Source of the DNA: Marinospirillum sp.
GTDB taxonomy: Bacteria; Pseudomonadota; Gammaproteobacteria; Pseudomonadales; Halomonadaceae
Direction of reading: 5' to 3'
DNA length: 8,444 nt
Assembly (NCBI GenBank): GCA_007119985.1
Contig: SKOQ01000026.1
Coordinates: forward strand, 1 to 8,444
Under the pieces are notes generated by a model, which was not told where the DNA came from, made no database searches, and was given only the letters and a program-made list of their open reading frames with translations. Made by a program: the position numbers and the translations under genes. Positions 1-7,067 of the stretch are shown here, in pieces (the first letter of the stretch is position 1; each line of letters opens with the position of its first letter).

Positions 1-71
1 CACTTAGTGATGCTGCGCTCATGGCGTTGATCAGAGGTTCCGAGCCAAAATACAAGGGCAGGCAGACTTAA
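1..71 (+). CDS. Possible 3' end of an unidentified + strand gene (partial)
   Basis: The reading frame starting at base 3 is open from the window edge to a TAA at 69-71 and would encode the last 22 residues of a protein ending in SEPKYKGRQT. I chose this over the other frames because those hit stops early (frame 1 ends with TGA at 28-30, frame 2 with TAG at 5-7) and because its TAA overlaps the TAA of the convergent protease gene in the palindrome TTAA, the same arrangement seen for certain at 7064-7067. The peptide is too short to assign a family. An alternative is a minus-strand gene starting at the ATG complementary to 20-22 (MSAASLS...), which has only a weak ribosome binding site. Confidence is low. 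Confidence 0.35.
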   Translation, partial: LSDAALMALIRGSEPKYKGRQT

Positions 72-2119
72 CGCCTTAACCAATCGACTAGTAAATCCAG
101 CAAAAACCGAACGATGGATTGCAGTCGCGGATAGGGTGCCAGCGTCTCGACGAGCCAAGGCGACCAGCGATAATACTGATGTACCAGCCAACGTCCTGTC
201 GCTGAGTGCATCAGCTGTTGGTCTCGAAATGCACGCAGCTGCTGCACCTGCTCGGCCTCAGCATCACCGTAGACGAGCGTCGCAATATAGCAGCCCCCGC
301 CCCCACTCAAACGCTGTGATAAAACAGGGCGCAGGTGCAGCGTCTGCCAAGTGTTACCCGGCTGCAGCCAAGGACTGGCATCGGCTAAGACCCAGCGTAG
401 TCTACTGCCACCAATGACTTCTAAGCCATCTTGCCTACTTAAGCGCACCCAAGCACCTGAGGCCGGATGCAGGACCTCCAAGCCATCCAGCCCGCGCTCC
501 GCAAGAGAAGCCCCTAGACTGAAGTGCCACTCCGCGCTAAGTCTCTCTCCACGTAGCGTCATAAAACGACCATCCTTAGCTACATTTCCCCACCAGAGGG
601 CCGTCGCTCCGTCTTGACGCTCAATCCGCAGTGGCTGCTCTTGCCAGATCAGCTGGCAAGTCTGCCCATCACAGGGAGTGTGATGCACCAAACTGGCTGG
701 ATCACGTAGAAATAAAGGCGCCAGCTCATCAGTGGTAGCCGTTGACAATATCAAGCGGCCTTCATGGGCGAAAGGAGGAAGATCCACACTCAAGCGCTCT
801 TGCTGATAAGAAAAGGGCAAGGCCATATCACGTACTGTATCTTGCCAGCGGATTTGACTAATCTGGCCGAGCTGATAACCATCAATAATCAATCGCCCTT
901 CATGGTTCCAGAAGGAGCTAAACCAAGCTGGACGGAATAATTCTTCCGCACTGGATTCTGAGAGGGCTTGAAGATTCACCCTCCCTGCGTGCCGGACCTG
1001 CCCTTGTAAACTCAACATGGGCGTCAAGCTATTGAATAAAGCGGCCTTGATGGCACGAGCATCTTGATCTGGAAAACGAGCCCACAAAACCGCCAAAGCT
1101 GAGGTGACCAAAGGTGCAGCCATTGAGGTGCCCGTATAAAAGTCTGAGCGATGACTCGGTACCGTACTGAGCAATAGGGTTCCTGGTGCAGCGAGATCAA
1201 CATAATATGCCCCCCAATTGCTACTTGGATGCAGCTGCGTCGTGTTCGCCAAATTGGCAACGCTAATCACTCCTGATACATTCTGCGAGAAGGCCGCTGG
1301 AAAGGCGGCTTGTGACTCTAGTGAGACTCCATCATTACCTGCCGCTGCAATCACCAGCATCTGTGCATCCACCGCAGCACGAATCGCATCTTCTAAGCTG
1401 CGCGAGTAATGTCGGGTGATCCAAGATGCATTCAGTAACCTAGCACCATCCTCGATCGCAAAGTAAATACCCTCAATCGCAGCAGCAAGCGAACCTTGAT
1501 CTTGCTGACCCAAAAAACGATAAGACAAAAGCGCCAAGGGTGGAGCGCACACGCCAGCAGCCGAAGCCGATGGCGTGCTGCGCGTAAAAGGGCGAGCTGC
1601 GATTAACCCTGCGATATGCGTACCATGGCCTGTAGCATCTTGATCTGGTGCCAGATCAGCAACTAAGCGGCGCGTCGCAGGAAAATGGATCTGCTGCAAT
1701 GCCGTGTGCGTTGTATCAATTCCACTGTCGATGATCGCTATAGGCCCAAGGCAAGGTAGCTGAACTGCATTAGGTTGACCCAATAAAGGAAAATGCGCAG
1801 GTGGGCTAAAGTGCTGCGTTTCAACCGCTGCATCTAGCTCAGCAAAGATCACTCGCGTATCAGCACGTAGTGCCTGTAATTGTCTGAGTCTTTCATGACG
1901 ATCTTCTATCCGATAAAAAGCCAAGGTGTAGCCAGCGGCACTCAACCGAGTCCATTCTGGCCAAAAATAAGCTGCATCTGCAGAAGAGACTTGTGCACTT
2001 AAAAAATCAGGTTCACCCTGCCAGGCGACAAGCAGACCTTGGGCATAGCCGCCGAGTGACCATAACCACAAAACTACGCCTGCGAGCAAGCTGATCCAGT
2101 CATGACGCGCCATTCTCAT
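68..2119 (-). CDS. Secreted S8 (subtilisin-like) serine peptidase with CFI-box-CTERM-type C-terminal tail
   Basis: A 683-residue exported endopeptidase. Residues 1-26 form a signal peptide (hydrophobic core LLAGVVLWLWSL, likely cleavage after GYA). Residues about 58-101 resemble an inhibitor prodomain preceding the catalytic domain. The S8 catalytic triad is complete: Asp131 in AIIDSGID, His165 in GHGTHIAG, Ser332 in GTSMAAP, with the oxyanion Asn262 in AAAGNDG. Residues about 400-470 look like a beta-rich, perhaps IPT/TIG-like, domain, and up to about 600 no family is recognised. After a Ser-Gly4 linker the tail begins GGGGCYIATLVYG (Cys610), followed by LRAFRDQQL, GRWLV, YYRWSPWL and a hydrophobic helix ending LRR; this is the pattern of the CFI-box-CTERM family, whose function is unsettled. 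Cysteines 123/191 and 483/488 could pair, leaving Cys610 free. The start at 2119 gives the signal peptide its charged n-region; a second in-frame ATG lies two codons on; the ribosome binding site is weak. It is divergent from the operon at 2249. The protease call is very sure, its substrate unknown. Confidence 0.95.
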   Translation of the reverse strand: MRMARHDWISLLAGVVLWLWSLGGYAQGLLVAWQGEPDFLSAQVSSADAAYFWPEWTRLSAAGYTLAFYRIEDRHERLRQLQALRADTRVIFAELDAAVETQHFSPPAHFPLLGQPNAVQLPCLGPIAIIDSGIDTTHTALQQIHFPATRRLVADLAPDQDATGHGTHIAGLIAARPFTRSTPSASAAGVCAPPLALLSYRFLGQQDQGSLAAAIEGIYFAIEDGARLLNASWITRHYSRSLEDAIRAAVDAQMLVIAAAGNDGVSLESQAAFPAAFSQNVSGVISVANLANTTQLHPSSNWGAYYVDLAAPGTLLLSTVPSHRSDFYTGTSMAAPLVTSALAVLWARFPDQDARAIKAALFNSLTPMLSLQGQVRHAGRVNLQALSESSAEELFRPAWFSSFWNHEGRLIIDGYQLGQISQIRWQDTVRDMALPFSYQQERLSVDLPPFAHEGRLILSTATTDELAPLFLRDPASLVHHTPCDGQTCQLIWQEQPLRIERQDGATALWWGNVAKDGRFMTLRGERLSAEWHFSLGASLAERGLDGLEVLHPASGAWVRLSRQDGLEVIGGSRLRWVLADASPWLQPGNTWQTLHLRPVLSQRLSGGGGCYIATLVYGDAEAEQVQQLRAFRDQQLMHSATGRWLVHQYYRWSPWLVETLAPYPRLQSIVRFLLDLLVDWLRR

Positions 2120-2248
2120 AATTGAAGACTCGTGTTAAGAGATGGAGTTTATTTGCTTCTTTTTGCTTTCCATTTTAGCGGCTTCGACTAAAATAACTAC
2201 ATTGCATGTTAAGTTAAATCGTTTTCACCCTCTGTAAGAGAAGCCACC
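2120..2248. promoter_or_regulatory. Divergent promoter region between protease gene and envelope operon
   Basis: This 129-bp gap separates two divergent start codons, so both promoters must lie here or close by. On the + strand TTTCCA at 2167-2172 (4 of 6 matches to TTGACA) lies 16 bp before TAAAAT at 2189-2194, a reasonable sigma-70-type -35/-10 pair. On the minus strand TAAAAT occurs at 2172-2177 and could be the -10 of the protease promoter, though its -35 is poor. A possible ribosome binding site for the + gene, GAGAAG at 2238-2243, lies 5 bases before the ATG at 2249. The promoter boxes are pattern matches, not proven. Confidence 0.4.
2172..2194. repeat. Inverted repeat spanning candidate divergent -10 boxes (possible operator)
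   Basis: ATTTTAG (2172-2178) and CTAAAAT (2188-2194) are perfect 7-bp inverted arms around a 9-base centre, CGGCTTCGA, that can itself add a 2-bp CG/CG pairing with one bulged A. Each arm contains TAAAAT on its own outward strand. The element could be a regulator-binding dyad, a pair of overlapping divergent -10 boxes, or both. AT-rich short palindromes also arise by chance, so the regulatory role is inference. Confidence 0.4.
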
Positions 2249-3595
2249 ATGCTTGGAAGCATCTTATTGCGTATCCATTGGATCCGTGTATTGATCTTCA
2301 TTTTGATCAGCACTTTTTACCTTCCTACCCATGCTAGAACGTGGCAGCCCTCACAAGAGCAAGCCCAATGGCATGCTCAAAATCAGATGGACTTGCTCTA
2401 TCTCGATCTTCAACAGCAAGAAGCACTTTGGGCTGGAGATCTTCATTTTGATTTATGGCTTGGTCAGACCGCGCTCGCCATCGCACAACCCGCTAGTGCA
2501 TCTTGGGCACTCGAAAGAAGCGTCCTCGTTGCGCCCAACCATATTGAAGCGCGTTTACTGCTCACACAAGCCTATATCGATTTAGAACGCTGGCAACAAG
2601 CTGAGCATCAACTGGCACGCTTAGAGCATCTGCCACTGAATACCCAGCAGCAAACACACAAGGCCATCTTGCATCAGCAGCTGCTTGCTCACCAATCAAG
2701 GCTCGCTCATGCTTGGCGATTAACTGGACAAGCCAGTGCAGGTCTAGGTTTTGATTCTAACGTCAGCTCAGCCTCAGGCACCCGCCTCATCACGGCCACC
2801 GATATCTTTGTTTTAAAAGAAGAAAGCAGCCTTTTTTCACAGCTGGCTCTTCGCCACCGGCTTCGCTACCGACAAGATCCACAGTGGCAATTTTCTGCTG
2901 GCTACCAACTGCGTGATCGCCGACCCTTTTCTTACTCAGAGCAAGCACGCAGCCAACTGCGAATTGAAGCGGAGGCCAGCTATCAGAAACCCTTATGGCA
3001 GATTACGCTGCAGCCTGCTCTAGCCAGAGGCTGGCGCGATGGCCAACAGGAAATCACCGAAACTCAGCTGAGCTTATTTGGTCTCTACCAGCCGTCCCAA
3101 CAGCACTCATGGCTAGGCTACCTGCAGTATATCGACCTCGATTATGCAGAGCTGAACGCACAAGATGGTCACCTGTTGATTTTAGGTGGCCAAAGACGCC
3201 AGCACCACACTCTATTTGAGCGCCATATTGAATGGTATCTAGGGGGTTTTTATCTCCTTGCTGATCAAGCCCAGAGCCCTCAAGGTGATTTCCAAGGCCC
3301 CGGGCTGCAACTGGGCCTCAGTGCACCACTGTTAGCTGGATGGCAGGGCCGCAGCCAAGTACACTTTTCTTGGCGTGATTATCAATGCCCTAGCCACCCC
3401 GCTGAGTGCGATGCACAAAGGCAAGATCAACTGCTCCGCTTGGATTTGAGCGCACATTATAGCTGGGCCCCTCACTGGCACCTTGAGCCGCAGTTCAGTT
3501 ATATCTATCAGTCTAGTGATGACCCAGTTGCCGATTACCAGCGCTTTCTTTTTTTGATGAGTATTCGCTATGACTTTACGCCGCGCACTTTCTAA
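2249..3595 (+). CDS. TPR plus outer-membrane beta-barrel protein, Slam-like (SlipAM) architecture
   Basis: A 448-residue predicted outer-membrane protein. Residues 1-29 are a signal peptide (IRVLIFILISTFYLP, cleavage after THA). Residues about 67-129 read as two helical TPR-like repeats (WALERSVLVAPNHIEARLLL, then an AYIDLERWQQAEHQLARLE stretch), expected in the periplasm. From about residue 160 the sequence alternates polar and hydrophobic positions with many aromatics, opening with GLGFDSNV and ending with IRYDFTPRTF, a terminal Phe typical of barrel proteins; about 285 residues would suit 12-14 strands. Cys380 and Cys387 lie in a probable loop and could form a disulfide. N-terminal TPR plus a barrel starting with a D-S-N-V segment is the plan of Slam/SlipAM proteins, which move lipoproteins to the cell surface, but the same plan occurs in uncharacterised TPR porins. 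The start has GAGAAG 5 bases upstream. It is first in a three-gene operon and overlaps the next gene by 26 nt. Confidence 0.8.
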   Translation: MLGSILLRIHWIRVLIFILISTFYLPTHARTWQPSQEQAQWHAQNQMDLLYLDLQQQEALWAGDLHFDLWLGQTALAIAQPASASWALERSVLVAPNHIEARLLLTQAYIDLERWQQAEHQLARLEHLPLNTQQQTHKAILHQQLLAHQSRLAHAWRLTGQASAGLGFDSNVSSASGTRLITATDIFVLKEESSLFSQLALRHRLRYRQDPQWQFSAGYQLRDRRPFSYSEQARSQLRIEAEASYQKPLWQITLQPALARGWRDGQQEITETQLSLFGLYQPSQQHSWLGYLQYIDLDYAELNAQDGHLLILGGQRRQHHTLFERHIEWYLGGFYLLADQAQSPQGDFQGPGLQLGLSAPLLAGWQGRSQVHFSWRDYQCPSHPAECDAQRQDQLLRLDLSAHYSWAPHWHLEPQFSYIYQSSDDPVADYQRFLFLMSIRYDFTPRTF

Positions 3596-4400
3596 TCAGC
3601 CGCTTTTCACGGCATTTTTACTCATCGCCAGCCTCATGCTGTCTTTTCACCTCAGTGCAAATCCAGTCGGCCAAGCACAATTCGTGCATGGCAGGGTCAT
3701 GATAGAACGCAGTGGAGCAGAACACCGCGTCGTACGCGGCATGGAAGTCTTCGTTGGCGACCAGATATCAACAAGCACCGCCAGCAGCGTACAAATCCGC
3801 ATGATGGATGGCGGGCTGATCGCTCTACGCCCCCAAACACAGGTCATACTCGATGCCTTTTCATTCCAGAATGAAGAGAGCGACACGAGCATCACAACCC
3901 TTAGTCAAGGTGGCCTGCGCACAGTCACAGGCGCACTGGGAAGACAACGCCCAGACAATGTCACGATTCAAACACCCGTCGCCACGATGGGGATTCGTGG
4001 TACCGATATGGATAGCTATTATGCTGATCAACAAGCAGTTCTTCGTGTCAATACGGGACAAGGCAAGATCACCAGCGCGCTGGGTCGCCTAAATGTCTCA
4101 CCAGGACAAATCGCACGCGTTCGTCTTGGCGAGCGCCCAAGATTCATCGCCCAGCTGCCCGCTGAATTTGAAGCATTAGATGAAGAATCAACGCGAGAAG
4201 AACAAGAAGCGGGAGAAGCTACCACAACACCTAGCCCAACGGCCAGTGCCTCGAATGATGAGGAAGACGCCGACTTAGAGAGAAGAAGCACAACAGGGCT
4301 CAACACAGAACAGCTCGATCTACAACAAGAAAGGCCTCGCTCAACAAGTGAAGTCATACAGCAGCTTCCTTCAAAATCCACACGCATCACGATTCAATAA
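3570..4400 (+). CDS. Periplasmic FecR-domain protein, not linked to a sigma factor
   Basis: A 276-residue protein. Residues 1-30 are a signal peptide (RR near the N-terminus, core FTAFLLIASLMLSF, cleavage about LSA/N). Residues about 37-165 form a FecR domain: GRVMIERSG, a GMEVFVGDQISTS segment, QIRMMDGGLIALRPQT, then LRTVTGALGRQ and the signature TPVATMGIRGTD at 135-146. Residues 200-245 are acidic and low in complexity (EE, TTTPSPTASAS, DEEDADLE), and the tail is polar. Classical FecR proteins are inner-membrane anti-sigma/sigma regulators; here there is no anti-sigma N-terminal domain, no internal membrane helix and no ECF sigma gene in the window, so the domain more likely serves as a periplasmic binding or scaffold module for its neighbours. 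The start lies inside the 3' end of the barrel gene with a weak GATGAG 8 bases upstream, which suggests translational coupling. The domain call is confident; the job is inferred. Confidence 0.9.
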   Translation: MTLRRALSNQPLFTAFLLIASLMLSFHLSANPVGQAQFVHGRVMIERSGAEHRVVRGMEVFVGDQISTSTASSVQIRMMDGGLIALRPQTQVILDAFSFQNEESDTSITTLSQGGLRTVTGALGRQRPDNVTIQTPVATMGIRGTDMDSYYADQQAVLRVNTGQGKITSALGRLNVSPGQIARVRLGERPRFIAQLPAEFEALDEESTREEQEAGEATTTPSPTASASNDEEDADLERRSTTGLNTEQLDLQQERPRSTSEVIQQLPSKSTRITIQ

Positions 4401-4404
4401 GAGG
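4399..4404 (+). promoter_or_regulatory. Ribosome binding site for the lipoprotein gene
   Basis: AAGAGG overlaps the end of the FecR stop codon and sits 8 bases before the ATG at 4413. It is a better match to the Shine-Dalgarno consensus than those of the two upstream genes, so the third gene can be translated independently of coupling, and it fixes the lipoprotein start. Confidence 0.7.
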
Positions 4405-4412
4405 CTGAAATC

Positions 4413-7067
4413 ATGATCCGCCAATGCTTTTTATTCAGCTTTTTTATCCTCATCAGTGGTTGTTCTTCTGATTCAGATGTTCGAGTTGGCGCTGATTCAG
4501 GTCGTGCCCAACTGAGTTTAAGTATCCAGTTCCCTGAGCCAGAAATCAGCGCTGCCTATATCGATCCGCGTACGCAAGGCCTACAAGTCGAAATTTTCAA
4601 CTGGCCTTTTCCCGAAGGTATTGAAAGCCAACCCCAACAACTAGAAAGCTTTTTAGCCTGTTTTGAGCAAGCACAAGACAGCCTCATGTGCGACTTGTCT
4701 CCGACCCAACTTGCTACACCGCCTACCCTGCTTTTTGCAAGCCGACCTAGCCTAGATGTTACCCTTCCTGCAGGTCGCTATCTGCTCTCCGTCACTCAGC
4801 TTAGAGAAGCACAACGTCCAGAGAGCCACTTTGCTTCTGGCACCAGCCTGCTCAATCTCGCTGCGGGCCAAAACAATGTGGTGATCAATCTCACTGCTGG
4901 ACGCTGGCAGTTTGCAACGCCAATCGAACTCCAGCTACTGGGCCAAGGCCAGCCTTTTGATCAGCTCACAGAGTATTTTCCAGGTGCTGAAAGTAATCGC
5001 CCAGGCTTAAATGGCTATACAAGCTGGATAAACGAGCTCACTTGGATACTCGACTCACGTTCCGGGTATGCAGACTCGCATCCACCAACGACTGCTGCCG
5101 TTGCGCTAGGGCTGGCCATCGATGATGTTAATTTTAGCTTTAACCCAGTGAAGCTTCATGCATTACACCTAACGGGTGAGCAAGGTTTACAAGGCTGGCA
5201 GCAACTGGTCATGGGCACGCAAAGCGAAGATGAGCTGAGCCTTTACTATGGCAGCAACGCAGGCGAGAGCCTGCCAGCAAACCTATTAGCCTGGCGACTC
5301 AATACACCTTCAGCCATCACCTTTGAGACCCAGCAAAATGGCACACCCTTCTACTTCCATCATCACTGGCAGAGAATAGAGGAGTTCGAGGGTCCTTTTC
5401 ATGGTCAGATGGGGGTCAGATCCCCTAGTCAGTTAAGGCAAGCCTATACTCAAGGGCTGAATCAAACTCACCTCAGTTTAGGTGAGCTGGTTTTGCAAAA
5501 AACACCCGACTCTGAGTCTCGAGAATATCAAGCTGGCATCTTCTTTTTAACTCCTGAAACCTTAGGCAGTCTTTCTTTGCGCGCGCTGGCTAGCGATTCA
5601 GGAGAAATCATCACCGCTGATGGTGGCTATGTTTTTCAACAGCAAGATGAACAAGACTTAGGCAGTGGCATCAGCAGACTTAACCTAGATGTTCGCCTGG
5701 AAGAGCTGTTTATTGATCCTGAGTTTCCACCAGGGCAGCCACCCCTGACACAGATGATCAATGCCAACACAATCCACGGCACCTTGGTTGAGTTTGTTCA
5801 TTTTCGTGATTCTGAAACCGACCCTTTATCAGAGTACCTTGGTGTAGCCTTCCCTAGCTTCGCGACGCTCGCGCCTGACCATACAGAGACAGAACGCGAC
5901 TCCATTCAGCAGCGTGTACTCCGTCATCTTAGCGGCCAAGCTCGCCCAGGTGAAATCGTTGCAGCCAGCCAAATGAGCAGCAGCGGCTGTTATACCTACT
6001 ACGACCGCAGAATCAGGATCGAGCAGAACTATGGGATCAACCCAGACACCCAGCGCTGGGAAGCAGATGGCAGTGAGCAGATTGATGAAACACACATCAG
6101 CAGTCTACCTTCTGATGCCTATGAAACAGAAGCGGGGCGCGTGTGCCTCCACCCCTTTACGCTGACTGCGACACCTCTTGGTTCACCTGTTGGGATGATC
6201 CAACCTTTGGCGACAGACATCGCACCTATCACGCAAGATACTGCCGCGCAGCTTGCTTTTGAGGTGATCGATGTTAATGGTGACAACCTAAAAACCTTTC
6301 ATACCCTTGCCGAGCTGATTCTACTTGTCATGGAAGAAGATATTTGCAGCTCAGGTCAGACAGTGATGGAGTCTCTCGGCTCGCAAGAACTGCTTCGCCG
6401 TATTCAGTTTAATGCCTGTATTTTAGACTCTGACTTTGGCGGACCTTGGTCCAATAAACAGCTTGATGGTGAGATACGTGTACGGGCTGCCGAGTGGCCG
6501 AGCAACCCCGAACCTGTTCTCATGCGTATAGAAAGCCTGGATCTCACCCAAACAGCACCAGATAACGCTCGCACCCAATTGCAAGGGCGTTTTGAAGCGA
6601 CTCACCGAGCTGGTGAACCCACACTCGGCTATCTCAGCGGTGCCTATTTCAGCATGCGGCTCTTAAACGCTCAGCAGCCCATGTGGCAAAGCTGGCAGCA
6701 TTTTCACTGGGACCTGAGTGAAACAATGCAAATAGGTAGCTCGCATCCACGTCAACCCAGGTATTATTTAGGTCGCAACCAGCCGCTTGCCGAGCGTGGC
6801 GGCGCCTTCGCTGTCACGACGCTTGCGCCTTTTATGGGTGACGAACCGGCTCCCGCCAGGCCAGAATCAGGCCAAGTCAGCGTGGAAGGCGCAGAAAAAA
6901 CCTGGATGGAGGTTACCCTCAGCAGCGGCGATATCATCGAGATACAAGGGCATCTCATCACGGAGAACGGATTGCAAAGCTGTCAGTTATCGAGTGATTG
7001 GGATGCACTGAACAGCCAATTTGATGCTAATCCACCAGCATTAAGCTGGAGCTGCAACCCACTTTAA
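4413..7067 (+). CDS. Large uncharacterised outer-membrane lipoprotein
   Basis: An 884-residue protein of no family I recognise. It starts with a lipoprotein signal peptide: MIRQ, hydrophobic FLFSFFILIS, lipobox ISGC with Cys17 as the lipidated residue. The +2/+3 residues are Ser-Ser rather than Asp, which in the E. coli Lol rule favours the outer membrane. The mature part is rich in beta-type segments and has exactly eight cysteines besides Cys17: 83, 93, 526, 578, 645, 669, 857 and 881, a spacing that suggests four local disulfides. Other visible features are HHH at 316-318 in an aromatic stretch (FYFHHHWQ) and a calcium-loop-like DVNGDN at 620-625 that lacks the final acidic residue of an EF-hand. 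There is no transmembrane helix, repeat array or recognisable enzyme motif. It follows the FecR gene by 12 bp with a good ribosome binding site, as last gene of the operon, and its stop overlaps that of the convergent gene. Cargo or partner of the barrel protein is a plausible role, by inference only. Confidence 0.85.
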   Translation: MIRQCFLFSFFILISGCSSDSDVRVGADSGRAQLSLSIQFPEPEISAAYIDPRTQGLQVEIFNWPFPEGIESQPQQLESFLACFEQAQDSLMCDLSPTQLATPPTLLFASRPSLDVTLPAGRYLLSVTQLREAQRPESHFASGTSLLNLAAGQNNVVINLTAGRWQFATPIELQLLGQGQPFDQLTEYFPGAESNRPGLNGYTSWINELTWILDSRSGYADSHPPTTAAVALGLAIDDVNFSFNPVKLHALHLTGEQGLQGWQQLVMGTQSEDELSLYYGSNAGESLPANLLAWRLNTPSAITFETQQNGTPFYFHHHWQRIEEFEGPFHGQMGVRSPSQLRQAYTQGLNQTHLSLGELVLQKTPDSESREYQAGIFFLTPETLGSLSLRALASDSGEIITADGGYVFQQQDEQDLGSGISRLNLDVRLEELFIDPEFPPGQPPLTQMINANTIHGTLVEFVHFRDSETDPLSEYLGVAFPSFATLAPDHTETERDSIQQRVLRHLSGQARPGEIVAASQMSSSGCYTYYDRRIRIEQNYGINPDTQRWEADGSEQIDETHISSLPSDAYETEAGRVCLHPFTLTATPLGSPVGMIQPLATDIAPITQDTAAQLAFEVIDVNGDNLKTFHTLAELILLVMEEDICSSGQTVMESLGSQELLRRIQFNACILDSDFGGPWSNKQLDGEIRVRAAEWPSNPEPVLMRIESLDLTQTAPDNARTQLQGRFEATHRAGEPTLGYLSGAYFSMRLLNAQQPMWQSWQHFHWDLSETMQIGSSHPRQPRYYLGRNQPLAERGGAFAVTTLAPFMGDEPAPARPESGQVSVEGAEKTWMEVTLSSGDIIEIQGHLITENGLQSCQLSSDWDALNSQFDANPPALSWSCNPL

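Noticed and set aside
136..617. Two overlapping + strand open frames (136-417 and 351-617)
   Set aside because: They lie antisense to the well-supported S8 protease, have low-complexity Ala/Ser/Pro-rich translations without a family pattern, and lack convincing ribosome binding sites.
3549..3555. Run of seven T near the end of the barrel gene, considered as a slippage or phase-variation site joining it to FecR
   Set aside because: In the FecR frame the run is followed at once by TGA at 3555-3557 and again at 3558-3560, so slippage into that frame would terminate rather than fuse; seven T is also short.
4028..4390. 120-residue minus-strand open frame, very rich in Ser
   Set aside because: It is the reverse-strand shadow of the FecR gene's acidic low-complexity tail; Ser runs are the complement of that region's codon pattern.
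6700..7067. C-terminal part of the lipoprotein considered as a TbpB-like eight-strand barrel, which would have proved a Slam substrate
   Set aside because: I could not see the glycine-rich alternating strand pattern of that domain; the region has only scattered beta-type segments and one Cys pair.
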